Assembly (NCBI RefSeq): GCF_047495875.1
Contig: NC_092460.1
Location: 14,870,520 to 14,934,519, forward strand
Direction: 5' to 3'
Origin: Pithys albifrons albifrons
Lineage: Eukaryota; Chordata; Aves; Passeriformes; Thamnophilidae
Length of the DNA stretch: 64,000 nucleotides
A model generated the notes under the pieces. That model ran no database searches, was not told where the DNA came from, and saw nothing but the letters and a program-made list of their open reading frames with translations. The translations under genes and the position numbers were made by a program. Position 1 is the stretch's first letter. Each line of letters opens with the position of its first letter. Below, piece by piece: positions 14,109 through 26,116 of the stretch.

Positions 14109-15229
14109 TGACGGATGCATTAGTCCTGCTCCTCACCCCCTAGGCTGGAATTTGCCTGGCTCCCCAGGCTGTCTCCTCCTGCCTCAACTGCCAGCCAGAT
14201 TTTCCTTCACTTCTATGCAAAATCCACTTTAATGTATTTTAAGCCCATTAGCTGCATCCTCTCCAGAGCAGCCATGACAAGCAGGATCCTCCTCTCCCTT
14301 CTTTGGCAGCTTCCCCCAGGCTGGGGAGAGACAGAAGACATCCTGTGCTCTGAATGAGCAGGACTGTGAGCAGGAAGACCTGCTCAGGAGAGGAAGTGCT
14401 CTCTGCTTTGGTCACAGCACCTGCCTGACCTGTCTGTCCCACCTCCCAGACTCTCCATGGCTGGCTTCCCCCACCAAAGAGCTCTCTTCTTGTCACCATG
14501 TGAAGACAATGGCACTGGCAGATTGTCAGTAACTCTGCTTTGAAGGCATCCATGCTTCACTCTAGCCTGCCCCTGGCTCTGTTCTGGGGCATCATCTCAA
14601 AGTTGGATTGAGAGGAGAGCCAGAGATCAGCTCAAAGCACGTCACTCAAGCTGGTTGGATCCCTCCCATCAAGCCCAGATCCTCCCCTCCCTTCTGCAGG
14701 GGGCCTTCTAAAGACTCTCAGTGTCACCTGAGCGTTATTTTTGGATGAGACCATGTGGTTTGCAACTGGTTTGCAGCCAACACCATGTATTGGCTCCTCC
14801 CCTCCTGCTGCATTACTGTCCCCGGATGGCACATCTGCTGCCAGCTCTGCCTTGGGATAAGGACCAATCCTGGTGCCACCAGCATTGGCTGCGGCTGTCC
14901 CCAAGGCTGCACTCTGCTGTGTTTGGGGCTCCTGGCCAGCTCTGAGGACACTGTGATGCACCTGCTTGCCAGCAGCCCCACATCATGAGCCTCACTGACC
15001 TCACAAGCCCCTGTTTCCCAAGGATCCCATGGCACAATGTAGGAGCTGGGTGATCTGTCACCTGCCAGCAAAGTGGGGTGTCCCAGGGCAAAGTGGGGTG
15101 CTGTGGTGCAGCATCATTGCTGGTAGAGCTCCCTGTGCCCAAGGCACAGCACCTGAGTGAAGTCACCATCACCGTCACCATGTGGAGGAGCTGGCAAATG
15201 CCAGTTCCCTTGGGAGCACCGGGAGAGCG

Positions 15230-15390
15230 GAGCTGTCAGATCTGTAGTTAAAGCACTGATTGCCAGAAATCACAGGACGGCTGTGCTGGGAGCGGGGCAG
15301 AGAATTAAATTCAGTCTCTCATTAAAGGTTTGCTCTTCATTTGAATTTGAGATGCCAGCTTTAATTTTAGAAACTTTTGCAGGCAGCAGA
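15230..15390. promoter_or_regulatory. Candidate regulatory island upstream of exon B's 3' side
   Basis: Contains GTAGTTAAAGCACTGATTGC, GAGAATTAAATTCAGTC, CTCATTAAAGGTTTGC, TTTGAATTTGAGATGCC and GCTTTAATTTTAGAAAC. TAAT-rich unique DNA in GC-rich surroundings. Inference only. Confidence 0.25.
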
Positions 15391-15628
15391 GTGACCTTCC
15401 TACCTGCCTGCTGCCAGGCCTGGTGCTGCTGGACAGATGCCACCAGGGCTCATTTGGGGGGACACGGCTGTGCCCCAGAACTCTTTGCCCACCACGGAGT
15501 CTCATTACACTGGCTGTAAAGAATGCTGTGCCATGCCCCCTGGTATGGAGCTGGGACAGCCTGGCAAGGGGCTCAGCACTGGGCCAGGGTGGTGACTGTG
15601 CCAGAGGTGCCACAGAGATGGTACTCAC

Positions 15629-15673
15629 ATATTCAGTGTCAGCCTTGGAATCATAGTACTCGATATCTTCCTC
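15629..15673 (-). CDS. CACNA2D2: CACNA2D2 exon B (45 bp), acidic linker
   Basis: Fifteen codons, phase 0 at both ends, reading EEDIEYYDSKADTEY. The acceptor is ttttctctgcag and the donor is gtgagt. The peptide is the alpha2delta-2 counterpart of the EED-I-YYDAKAD-E segment and joins exon A directly (QDNIR then EED). This small exon lies between a 10.4-kb intron upstream and a 6.9-kb intron downstream, so it would be missed without the flanking context. It is the strongly acidic, surface-exposed linker N-terminal to the channel-facing domains. Confidence 0.95.
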
Positions 15674-16240
15674 CTGCAGAGAAAAGGGAAAGTTGAGTTA
15701 GTGCCAGGCAAGGACAGGGATGGCAGAGGAGTCCCTCTCCCTTACTTGTCCCCTCAGCACCTCCGTCGTGCTGCTGGCAGCCATCACATTGCTGGGGACT
15801 GAACCCTGCCCACCCCATGCTGTCCCTGGGATATGTCAGGACATTCCATCCCCCAGTCCCTGCAGGGACTGGACATCGCCTGCCGCACTTCCCCTCACTC
15901 ATGGCTGCTACTGAGACACAGCAGGTGTGGTGCAGGGCTGTGCCGGGTATGGACGCTGTGGCAGGCAGTGGCCCTGCAGCCAGCCAGCTTCTTCCCTGTG
16001 CTGCAGAAACAAGGAGAAGAGTGTCCTTGCTTCCACAGAGAAATGCACGTCGTTAATTTGAGGTATTTAGAGACTATTTAAGCAGAAAGGTCTGCTTGGA
16101 TTCCTCTTCCCCGAGTATCAGGACGTGAGACAGCTGATAAAATTCCTGAAGAGGCAATTGGGAGAGCCGCGGTGCTGTCACAACAGCATTCTCTGTGCCA
16201 TCAGGAAAGGTAATTAAAGGGCACTCGGAGACTCTTCCCT

Positions 16241-16300
16241 GCGTGCCGGGACGCGAGTGCGATGCCGGCGCACCGGCAGCCGTCGCGGGGCTGACACGCC
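16241..16300. promoter_or_regulatory. Dense CpG patch
   Basis: Twelve CpG dinucleotides in 60 bp, including ACGCGAGTGCGATGCCGGCG and CCGTCGCGGGG, in an intron where CpG is otherwise scarce. Such persistence suggests low germline methylation, as at an enhancer or minor promoter. It is too short for a formal CpG island. Confidence 0.3.
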
Positions 16301-16519
16301 TGCCACTGTATCAGCCCTCGGCAGCCGCCTCGCAGAACAGCCTTCCTCCAGCAGGTGCTTCGGGGTGATTATTGCTGTTATTCTCTAACGAGGAAATGGA
16401 GCTGGATCCAGAACAGAAACACAACCAAAACCTTAGTGGTCTGCACTCCTGTCCTACCTGCTCCTGCTCTGCTGCTGCCTCTGTGGCACCCAGACTGGGC
16501 ACAGCCTTGTGCCAAGGTT

Positions 16520-16604
16520 GGTGGCACTGTGACATCCAACCCAGCCACGGGCTCGTGCTGGTGGCACCGTGACACTCAGCCCAGCCGGGTCATGGACTTG
16601 TGCT
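16520..16604. repeat. Tandem duplication, two units of 40 and 45 bp
   Basis: Unit 1 (16,520-16,559) and unit 2 (16,560-16,604) both start GGTGGCAC[T/C]GTGACA, share CCCAGCC in the middle and end in CTTGTGCT/CTCGTGCT. Diverged, so not recent. Confidence 0.7.
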
Positions 16605-16959
16605 GGAAAAAGGGACTAGTAGGTCCAAGCAGCTCTCCATGCAGTTGACACCACTCGTTCCACCATCCCGGCCCTGCTGGGAGCTGGCAGTCACTAACCC
16701 TCACCGGCACTACCCTCTAGCCACAAACCTGCCCCCCAGAGTGGTTTGCAATTCCTTCTCCAGGCTTGCTAAGACACAAGACCACCAAGAGATGGGAAAG
16801 CTCCTGGGAATGCTGATCTTGAGGATGGCAGCCAATATCTGCCCGCGATGGGAAATGCAAAGGGCACTTCCAGCATCCTCCTGGGCTTCCTCGGGCTCTG
16901 TGACTCCAGTCACTGCGAAAAGACACCACTGAGAGGGAAAAGTGAAAAAAAAAAAAGGA

Positions 16960-17260
16960 CGCAGCATCTTCCAATTTCTGGTATTAAAAAGCCCAATCAT
17001 TAAGGGAACGCACTTATTAATTATCTGTGATTTGTTGTGAAATGCTGAGGGGTTTATAACAACAAGAGGGAAAAAAATTAATTTCTCTTCAGATGCCCTC
17101 CCTGCTCCGCTCCCAGCCCCACGCACTCCCCTGCCCCTCGCTGGTGCTGCCTCTCCCCGGTCTGCGGCCATCTGCACTTCCTAATTAAAGGAACCCCCGG
17201 GAGACCCGTAACACAAACGAGCTAATTTCATGTTTAATGATCTTTAATCAGGAGTGAGTG
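16960..17260. promoter_or_regulatory. Candidate regulatory islands
   Basis: Two AT-rich stretches flank a GC-rich centre. One reads CCAATCATTAAGGGAACGC then CTTATTAATTATCTGTG; the other TTCCTAATTAAAGG, GAGCTAATTTCATGTTTAAT and GATCTTTAATCAGG. Repeated TAAT cores in unique sequence; function inferred. Confidence 0.25.
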
Positions 17261-20200
17261 TGACTAACAACAGCCATCCAGAAGGTGTTTTGTTATTCAT
17301 TTCATCTTCCATTGGCTCCCGGCAAACTGGATTCCCCGCCCACCAGCGGTGGCCCCGCTCCCGCAGTGGACGAGAGGGCGCGAGGTGATGCTCGGGGAGG
17401 AGAGCCGGTCTCCTGATTTCACCTATTCCGGCACTCCCGTGGCATGGCACAGAGGGTAGACCTCCCTCCCACCGATTTCCTTAGGGATCACAGAGTCCTT
17501 GCCAGGCACTCTTTCAAGCTCTGATGATCCCAGGAGCAGCTAGGTGAGATCTCAGTGCCGCCCCACACTGTAGCTGAGGTTTCCATATGTAAGATGAGTG
17601 TACGGGACAACAGACATCAGCATGGCCCTGGTCTTGTGATGTTCCCTGATGCCAGATTTCACAATCCTTGCCACAACCCTGCTGATGCTGGGTGTGATTC
17701 ATGGTGTCCAAGGGAGCCCATGGGAGCTGGCAGGGCATATGTCCTTGCCACCTGGAGGCTGGTGGAGCTGGGATGAATTTATTCCAGAAAGGAGGGACAG
17801 AGACCTCAGAGATACTCTAAAGAGATGACACGGGTCTCCCAAGAGGCAACAAGGGGTCCTACAATTTCCTCTTCCTAATATTTGTTTTTTAAACCACATT
17901 CTCCTTCTTCACATAATCCTCTCCTTCTCTTTGTCTGTTCCACATTAAAACTCAGCAACGGGTCTGTGTAAATAGCACTGATATTTCTAGAGCCTTTCAG
18001 AATAAACACCAATAAAGAAAACAAGGGGGTGAAGATGTTGAGGGATTTAAGGGCAAAATATTGTCCCCATCTCTTGCAAAGGAGCCTGAAGGAAGCACTC
18101 CCCAGATCCCGTTGCAGGGGACGAAGGTGAGTGGCTGCTCCTCTATCATGTGTTAACCACTGCCCATTTTCTGGCACCCTCATTGCCAAATGGCACCTGC
18201 ACAATAGCACTGCATGGCCATGTTGCTAGTGGGCAAGTGCAGGGTTATTTCAGCTCCTAAATTCTCAGTGCAGGACTCTGGGAGTTGAGTGCAATCACAG
18301 ACTAATCTGCAAATGTCCTTGAAGCCACTGCTCAGGCTTCTCCAGCAAAGCCACCAAGGAACCACCATGCCTGCACCAAACCCTTGTGGTTCTGTGTCAT
18401 CGGGCAGCTCCTGGCCAAGGCCCAATGCAGGCAGGACCTCCTGGATGTGATTCTGGGCATGCTGTGTGCCAGTCTCCCTGGGGAACCTGGGTCCTGCTTC
18501 ACCCCCTTAAGCCTGTCCTATGAGCCCTGTGCTACACACCTTCACTAATTTTACACCAAAAGGCCAAGCAAAAAGCTAATTAACAAAACCAGGCTGTGGG
18601 CTTCTGGAGAGCTTCAAGCTGGAGCCTTGCCAGCAGCACAAGGGAGGACCCTGCTTTGGGCACACACCAGCAGACCAGGTTTGAGACAAAGCCCATGACA
18701 AGGAGGAGCACAGAGGAGCCCCAAGCAGGTGAGGGGCACTCCACCCTGCCACTCCACCAACCCCTGGCCCTCTCCAAGCATTCAAATACATCTTTTTCTG
18801 CCTAAAACAACTACAGCTACCAAAAATAACACTTGAAAGGTCAATGCTCTGCTATCTCACTGCAGCCTGGAGATGTCAGGGTGGAGAGGCGTGCTGCCCC
18901 AAACCTCCGAGTCAGCAGTTTAATGAGGCGTAATCAACCCATATCACACTCACTGCCCTAAAAAACCTCAGCAGGAGCTGTTGGTGACACATCAGCTCCC
19001 TGCTCCAGCCTGCCCTGTTCCAGCCTGTCCAGCTGGAGCAGCTGGCAGGGACACTGCAGAGGGGACACACCTTGCTCTCTCCTCTGGAGCTTTAGTATAA
19101 GATCACCTCAGCTGGCTAATCCTTCTCCCGATGATCTGTAGGATCTGTTGTCCCCCTCAGGATCACTCATTGTCACCTTGTAAGGGTCACCCTGCTGATT
19201 GCATGCCCTGGGATGCTGCAGCTCCTCGGGGCAGTTTTGCAGGCAGGTCCTGCTGCACTGCACTGATTTTGGGTCATCTTTGCCCTCTGGCCATGGGTTT
19301 CATTTCTCTGAGGGGCATGGGTAATCCCTGTAGTCAGGAAATCTCTTTCAAGGTTTAATTGGCTCTGGAAGAGCCAAATCCTACAGCAGTTTGCCTTCAG
19401 GCAGTTGGGAAGAATTGGGAGGGTGGTGGTGGGGAAGACAAGCAGGATCCCAAGCTGACATTGCCTGTTTTCAGCCACCAGACAGGGCTGGTGGCAGGAC
19501 TAGCATCCCAAATCATAGCATGACAATGTGGAGAGAAGCCAGGTGAGTAGAGCTGTGCCTGCTCAGACCTGTGGGCAATTCAGCAGGTGGGGAGAGCAAG
19601 CAGGAGCTGATGTGCCCACACAGCACTAGTGGTTCTGCCCACAAGCTCACCTTTCCTCTGCCATCAGCACTCGGAGTGGACAATGAATATTTAGGGATTT
19701 CTTCATGTCCCTGAACCATTAAGCACATAGAAATAGCAACAGCTTCTGCTTATAGTTGCACCTTTCACACAGAAGACATCCTGCAGCGTGTCACAGGGCT
19801 CCCACTGCACCAGTTGCACCTGCAGCCTCACATCTCAATTATGGACAGGAGGGAATGGAGAGGGACATAGTGTGTTCCCACCACAGCATCGCCCTGCCAA
19901 GACCTCCCACATCAGGAGGAGCGGGATGGGACACTGGAGACTGGTCTCTACTGGCCAGTGTGTCCCATCTGGCATCTGGGGCTGGAGGTGTGACCCAGGG
20001 GAGTGCTCAGTCTCAGGTGTCCCAAGGCACAGCAGCCTCTCCTGGCTGGGGAACAAGACAAAGAAAACTCCTGCTACACCTGCCACGGGGTGGTGTGAGG
20101 GCCACAGCCACAAACTGGCAGTCAAAGGGACTGGATGAACTCCTCGGAGAAATTCCTACGTGCAGTCACATCCACACCTGACTGTGGCTGGTAGGGGCTG

Positions 20201-20743
20201 AATCTTTATTTCCACTGGGCTAGAGCTATCCTTGTTCATACACATCATGATGAATCCTTTCCCAGTGCCCAGAAGAGGAAAATATTCATGGTTAGCCTCA
20301 GCCACTACAGGCTGTTGGATGGACCCAGGAGTGGTCTGGTGAGGACCATGCCCCTCCTGCAGTCCTCACTCTCAAATTCCTTGCATCCCATCCACCCTCA
20401 GAGGCCGAATGCGTTACCCAGGACAGGTGGAAACAGTCATCATAATCTGCCTTGGCATCTTTTTTTTTTAAAAAGCAATTTCCTTCCTCTGCCTCTCTGA
20501 CAGAGCTGGGGAAATATTTAAGTGACCTGTCAACAGTTTTTTCATCTCCCCAAGAAGATGTTTTATCTGATCACACCTTGCCAGCTATTCTTCTTTACAT
20601 GGCATCTCCTACCCGATCCTGCTCCTCCGAGGCTGCCTCGAATAAGACGTGGCTGCCTCTCCCCTCCACTGCACCCCGTGGGCACAGGGATGTCAGCACA
20701 CACATACAGGCTTGGTGGGTGTTGGAGACTCCCTGCCCTTCCA

Positions 20744-20807
20744 GGGATGGGATGGGATGGGATGGGATGGGATGGGATGGGATGGGATGGGATGGGATGG
20801 GATGGGA
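20744..20807 (+). repeat. (GGGAT)n microsatellite, 12 units
   Basis: Twelve perfect GGGAT units plus GGGA. Every unit has a GGG tract separated by AT, which satisfies the rule for intramolecular G-quadruplexes on the plus strand (the non-template strand for CACNA2D2 is the minus strand, so the G-rich strand is the transcription template). Confidence 0.95.
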
Positions 20808-20989
20808 GGAAAGCCAACAACCACTACGCTGAACCATAGCAGCCCCATGGCTATGAGTGGCCCAGCCCACTCAATAGAGCCCCCTCAGAGAGCCCCCTGA
20901 TGCCCCATCCTTGTTTTTTAAGAGGGGACAGCACCAACGCAGGCTTCTTGTGAATGATTTTCTTGTTCTGCTTTTCGGCCAGACTGGCT

Positions 20990-21300
20990 CTACAGCAGGA
21001 AGGTTGGTGCTATAGCACAGTAATTCTCCGAGCGTAATGAAAGCTGACATTATATCAAACACAATAAAGACTCTCAGTTGATGGAGATCATTCCTGAACA
21101 CACAAACCCATTAAACTGAAAAAAAAAATATCAATTCTACACACTCGCCAGCCAAAAGAAAATGTGATTTGTTATCTAAAAGGGGGTTATAAACACAGCT
21201 TCAATGCACTTTCTGTGCTGTAATGAAAACTGGGTTTGAAATGGCAAGACGACTGCAAATTAGAGTATTTGATTTTATTTTCTAACTTTTTAGGTAAACC
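20990..21300. promoter_or_regulatory. Candidate regulatory island
   Basis: About 300 bp of AT-rich unique DNA with CACAGTAATTCTCCGAGCGT, AATGAAAGCTGACATTATAT, CACAATAAAGACTCTC, CTGTAATGAAAAC and GACTGCAAATTAGAG. It includes an A-run at 21,119-21,128. Inference only. Confidence 0.25.
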
Positions 21301-22099
21301 TTCTACAAGGGCAAGTGCAAGGTTACGGCAACAATCTTTCTGTTCTCAGCCGATAAGTAGGATCTGTAATTAAAGGAGGAGAAAAATGAAAGAGGGATAA
21401 GGAGCTGGTGTTCGCCCTTCTGATGGTGCTTTGAACATAAAGCCCTGCCTGCATTGCTGTGGCCAATCCACAGGAACAGCTGCTGGAGCCCACACATGGC
21501 ATGGCACGGCACAGACATGCACCGCAGTGGTGCTGGATGGAGCAGCCGGTTGGCAGAATCCTGCACCTGGAGGGATGGTGCATGCAGGGCTGTGTGGCCA
21601 TGGATGGGCACCCAAGCCACACTGCCACATCCCCCTGCTTTTCCCCTCACCTTTCCTGAGCGGTCAGGAATGCAATCTCTGTTATTCCTCCTGTCCATCC
21701 CCATTTAGCAAAAAGCGATCCCCTTTTCCCTGGAGTTTCGTTTCTAATGGAGCTTGAAATTATCTGGGCTTTGTTACTTCTTGCATGCATGCAGGCAGGG
21801 GTTATGGATGGAGCCAGTGGTGTGGGGCTGCCCAGAACCTGTGATCCCTCTGCCCACTCCACAAATGCCATTGCACCCCAAAACCACTCGTGTCACACCC
21901 AGTGGTTAAACCCTGTCCCCAGCAGCTGCTACATCCCCACCTCAATGCATGGCTATTTTTCTTTTCCAAGGAGAAAAGGCCTGCTGGGCTCTCACCCTTC
22001 AAACCACCCTTTCCAGCACCTGAAAGGTGGGGAAAGGTGGGAGGCAGTGGGATAGCAGGTGGAGGAAGAGGGGAGCTTCCCAGTATAGTGATGCAAAAT

Positions 22100-22275
22100 G
22101 CAGCGAGGAAGGAGACTGGGAGAAAAACAACAGTAATAAACATTTTATGAAGCAGAAAATGGCTTATAAAGAAGTCAACTTTTAAAGGCAATTTATATAA
22201 TCCTGCCAGGCGCACATAAATGCAGGGATGGATCTCTGCAGCATCAGAGTGTCCCTTAAAGGCACAAAAAGCTCC
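22100..22275. promoter_or_regulatory. Candidate regulatory island
   Basis: Contains CAGTAATAAACATTTTATG, GGCTTATAAAGAAGTC, AACTTTTAAAGGCAATTTAT and GCACATAAATGCAGGG. It lies inside the longest minus-strand open frame of the window, which explains part of that frame's odd hydrophobic translation. Confidence 0.22.
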
Positions 22276-25200
22276 AGCAGCCCCAGCAGACTGACAGGCA
22301 GTGATGACGATGGCCTGGGAAGCATTTTGTGGCTGATGGCACAGATCTGCACCCTCAGCTGCATCCCCTGGGTCAGCACGGCCCCTGCTCCCACACACTG
22401 GGACAGTTGAGACCCTGCTGATGCTGCTGGGATGGGGCTGAAGCTCTGGAAAGGAACCTAAGGCATTGGAAAACCTCGCAGGAGAGAAGAGCATGCAGGT
22501 GAAGAGATGCTGGGACAATATGGAGCTGGCTGGGATGTCTGACAGGCAGCGTGGCAGCCTGTCAGTGAGGATGGATACAAAGAATGGCAGCAAAACATTC
22601 AACATGACTTCCCAGTGTTTTTATAGGTACATTTTGAAGGTCTCTCACCCAAGCAGGGTGGCAAACAGAGGATGGAAACCTGGAAAACAGCTTTGTGGTG
22701 TGGGCTGCATCTCCAGCCCCTCTGTTTGCTGCTGGGGATGGTCTATATGGGGCGCTCAGCACCATGGCCAGGGGACAGGACTGGAGACATCCAGAGTGGG
22801 GAGACAGCCCTCATGTGGCTTAAGGGACCGGCCCTCATTGTTTTGCAGGGAGTGGAGCCACCCTGTTCCAGTGGACCTCTGGATGTAAGCCTGTAGGCCA
22901 GAAGATTCTCACTGGGAAAACTGATTGGCCAGGCCACTGCAACCTGGGAGTTTTCTGCAGTCTCTTATTATACCAGTGCAGGCAGTTACAGTGCCCTATG
23001 GTGGGAGTCCACCCCATGAGCTCAGTGGGACCCAGCTCTTGCCTTTCCCAGGCTCTGCCAGCCTTATCTGGAGGGTGAACATGCAACCCTGAGAGACCCT
23101 CACTGCAGGCAGGGAAGGGCATGGCCTCTCCTTACTCCAAATCATCAAAGGTGGTACAATGGCCCTGCAACCACAGCCTGTCTCACTGCCCCCATCCCTG
23201 CCTAGTGTGCCACCCTGAGCTGCCACCCGGCCCTGGGGTGAAATGAACTAAAGGGAACACATGAGAAGTGCCCCAGGTGCCACTGCATGGGTGACCTGGG
23301 GGCCAAGGCTACATTTAGCCAAGGAAAGTGCTCTGATATCCAGTGGAGATCTGGGGACACACAGGGACATGACCCCAGCTTGGCACAGCCAGGTCACAGG
23401 GGGGTCCTGAGAGTGGACAAGGACAAGGAGCACGGATAAGGCAGGACAAGATGAATGGATGGTTTTGGGAACAGGGAGGCACTTTGCAAAGCCTATGAGG
23501 TGTGAGACTGAAAATGACCCCTTCAGAAAGGCCAGCATGGCTGGTGCATGGCTGGAAACACCAAAACACAGCGAGGAAAAAGAAACTTTCCCTGTGGAGG
23601 TGGATTGTGAGCGATTGCTGGCTGGCAGCAGCGCCTCAGCTGCTCAGGCTCCTGCTCCTGTTTCTTTTCCCCCAGCCTTCCATAGCAACCCATCTGCAGT
23701 GAGGTTTAATGGGGCTGCCATTAGCACTAATGCAGCGCAAACACTCAGCATCTGCCGGTGCCTTTGGATGGAAACACAAAAATAACCACGCTAGCCACAA
23801 TCTGTCATCGACTCCGGCGCGGGGTTAGGACGCGAGACGCTGAGAGGGGAGGGGAGAGCTGCAGCCAGAAGGAACGAGCTGCTCGGTGGGAAGGGAGGAG
23901 GAGCTGGGGATGCTGTGCTGCCGCCTTCCCCTCCCACTGCCCATGCCAGCACCGGCAACAAGCTGGGGCAGCTGCAGAGCTGGTGTCAGTGGTGCTGGCA
24001 CACAAGCCTGACTGTATCCAGGCATTTTATGGATGAAGGACGGAAAAAGGAGGTTCAATGCCAGCAGCGAGAGACATGTACACAGCATTTCCATCCCCCT
24101 GCTCTTCCTGGGAACCAGGATTGGCGCAGGCAGGACTGAGGTAGCAGGGCTGATGCCCTGCACCCTGGGAGCTGTGCACAGAACTGGACCAGTCCATCAA
24201 GTGTCCCAGCCAGGCCTGGGCTGTCCTGATAAAGCTGTGCTGAGCTCTGTGGTGACGCATCACTGCACATTGTTTCTGGGTGACTCGCTCCTAATTACCT
24301 TGATTAAGTGGTTGCAAACAGTGCTATTAAAAATATTTTTTCTACGAAAGTGGATTTTTGAAAGGTTTGTGCTGTGAATGGCAAAATGAGCCAAGAGCTC
24401 CCCAGCACCACAGCCTTTCCAAATATGTTTTGTATCCTAACTGTTATTCCCCTGGCAGTGGAAGGCAGCCAGGTCTGGATGCAGAAGGAGCTCTTTGGAG
24501 CTATGGAGGACCCCTGCAGTAGGTGCCCATCCCTGGGGCCCAGGGGATAAGCAGAAGCCCCAAAAATGCAGTGACCTTGTGTAAGCTCTGCCCACCCTGC
24601 CCATGTCCCAGTCACAAGCTTTGGGTGCCAGCCCAGCACAGGGTTCACAGGGCCACCACGAAGTCTCTGGGGTGCCCATGACCAAGTTTTGGGTGCTGCT
24701 CAGAGATGAGCTGCCCTGGGGCTCCTTATCCTGGAAGACCCACAAGATTGGGCCAACATTAGGGATGGAGATGCGAGCCCATGGGAGATGCCTGCAGCTC
24801 CCCTGGCACTGCTTTCAGCTTTCCCCAGGAGCTCTGAGTCCACAACCAAAGACCTGGCAAGGCACTGGCACTGGCATCAGCTGGTGCCTGCACCAAATCT
24901 CTTAATCTCCCCTCCACCAGCCTCCTGGGAAGAGGTGACAGTAATTCAGCAGTGCTCTTGTACAGAAAGGTCTCAGTGACTCATGGTGCCAATGATAACT
25001 GTCTGCTGGGCCCAAGGGCCAGTGGGGACATCTCACCTCTCTTTAGCAAGGCTGCTTCTGCTAATGACAAGATGATTCCTCTGAGCTCAGTCTTCTCCTC
25101 AGGTGCCCATGGGACACAGAATCAGCCACAAGAGTCCATCCCACACTGGCCACATGGCAAATGAAAGCCAAGCAGGTCAACCCCCTGTCTTCTCTTATGC

Positions 25201-26056
25201 TCCTCCTATCTCTTTCTCTCCACATGAAACCCTGGTGATCATCATCTAGGGCAGGAGGTCCTGTGTGAGCAGCATCAGCTCAGACAGAGAAATACCTCCC
25301 AAAACACACCAGCAGGGCCTGGCAGCAGGGCTGTCCCCAGGCTGTCCCCTCAATGACTAAAGGGGCCAGACAGGATCTGGCCCAACCCAGAGGAAGGGGC
25401 TGGGTGGTTCAGAAGTATTTTTTTATTGCAGACTCCGTTTGCACTGGGAGAAAAACAATCTTTCCTTCCTTTTGTATTATGGCTATAATTTGAGAGCATT
25501 TCCAGACAGAATCCTTCAGGTTCCCGCTGAGTGCTATCACCGCCAGAATTACAAAGTCAAATGCAATCATTAAACCCCTGTCTTTCCTCTCCCAGCCCAG
25601 ATTGCTTCTTCCCCCAGAAACAGCCCCCACCACAACTGCCAGCATGTGCCACAGATAAGCCACGGCTGCCATCACCCCATGTGAAACCCCTCTCAGCACC
25701 AAACCCGCTGGCTGCTGGAGATGGGGAGGGTAAGAGTCTCCCCAGCCCCCACACCCTCAGCGCTGAGCTGTCAGTTCGACCTTCACCTCCTGCCTTCTCC
25801 TCACGTGTGCAGGCAGAGGCAAGGCTGGAAACGAGCTCAGAATCACTTCATTTGCTCTCATTAGTGGTGGCAGGCAGTGGGGCCGGGGCTGCCTGTGCGC
25901 TGAGCGGCACGGCATGGCCAGAGTGACTCAAGAAGGGGACAAGAATGGGGGCACAGAGGGATGGGACAATGACTCCTGTTTCAGGAGTCATCCCTGAGGA
26001 GCTCAGCATCCAGAAGGGAAGGGGTGAGAGCAGTTGGAGTGCACACAGAGCCTTAC

Positions 26057-26116
26057 CCGGATGTTGTCCTGCCAGTGATGAGCCTTCTGGAATTTCTCTG
26101 CTGCATTGGCAAGTCT
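26057..26116 (-). CDS. CACNA2D2: CACNA2D2 exon A (60 bp), VWA_N region, most 5' exon seen
   Basis: Twenty codons, phase 0 at both ends, reading RLANAAEKFQKAHHWQDNIR. The acceptor is a pyrimidine-rich tract ending tttgcag and the donor is gtaagg. Length and position match the 60-bp exon of the alpha2delta family whose product ends in a W-[QR]-[ED]-[DN] segment just before the acidic linker. The peptide matches alpha2delta-2 ([21 protein letters not shown] in mammals, from memory) far better than alpha2delta-1. It belongs to the helical VWA_N part of the extracellular alpha2 chain. It is isolated: the next coding exon downstream is 10.4 kb away and no upstream exon was found within 37.9 kb. The call rests on the peptide plus perfect phase with the next exon. 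Confidence 0.93.

Larger units (their letters stand above)
8709..15628 (-). other. CACNA2D2: CACNA2D2 intron between exons B and C (6,920 bp)
   Basis: Canonical minus-strand borders (gtgagt; ttccccag). It contains a 16-A run (8,964-8,979), AT-rich islands (8,985-9,135; 10,280-10,385; 11,540-11,760; 12,395-12,780; 13,085-13,345; 15,230-15,390), an A-rich tract (12,640-12,690) and a GCCCA repeat (14,081-14,108). No exon was recognised. The 149-aa and 212-aa open frames here have no family features and differ in frame from the gene. Confidence 0.8.
15674..26056 (-). other. CACNA2D2: CACNA2D2 intron between exons A and B (10,383 bp)
   Basis: Minus-strand donor gtaagg and acceptor ctctgcag. It contains a dense CpG patch (16,241-16,300), a 40-45 bp tandem duplication (16,520-16,604), a GGGAT array (20,744-20,807), a second CpG-rich stretch near 23,808-23,840, and AT-rich islands at 16,025-16,235, 16,960-17,260, 20,990-21,300, 22,100-22,275, 24,250-24,385 and 25,405-25,575. 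No coding exon was recognised, including in the 267-codon minus-strand open frame at 21,802-22,605. Confidence 0.8.

Noticed and set aside
20522..20900. Repetitive GWDGM/SHPIP peptides in several frames
   Set aside because: They are translations of the GGGAT microsatellite, not a repeat protein.
21802..22605. Longest minus-strand open frame, 267 codons
   Set aside because: No domain or family resemblance; it crosses an AT-rich noncoding island, has no plausible splice context with CACNA2D2, and open frames of 150-250 codons occur by chance on both strands here.
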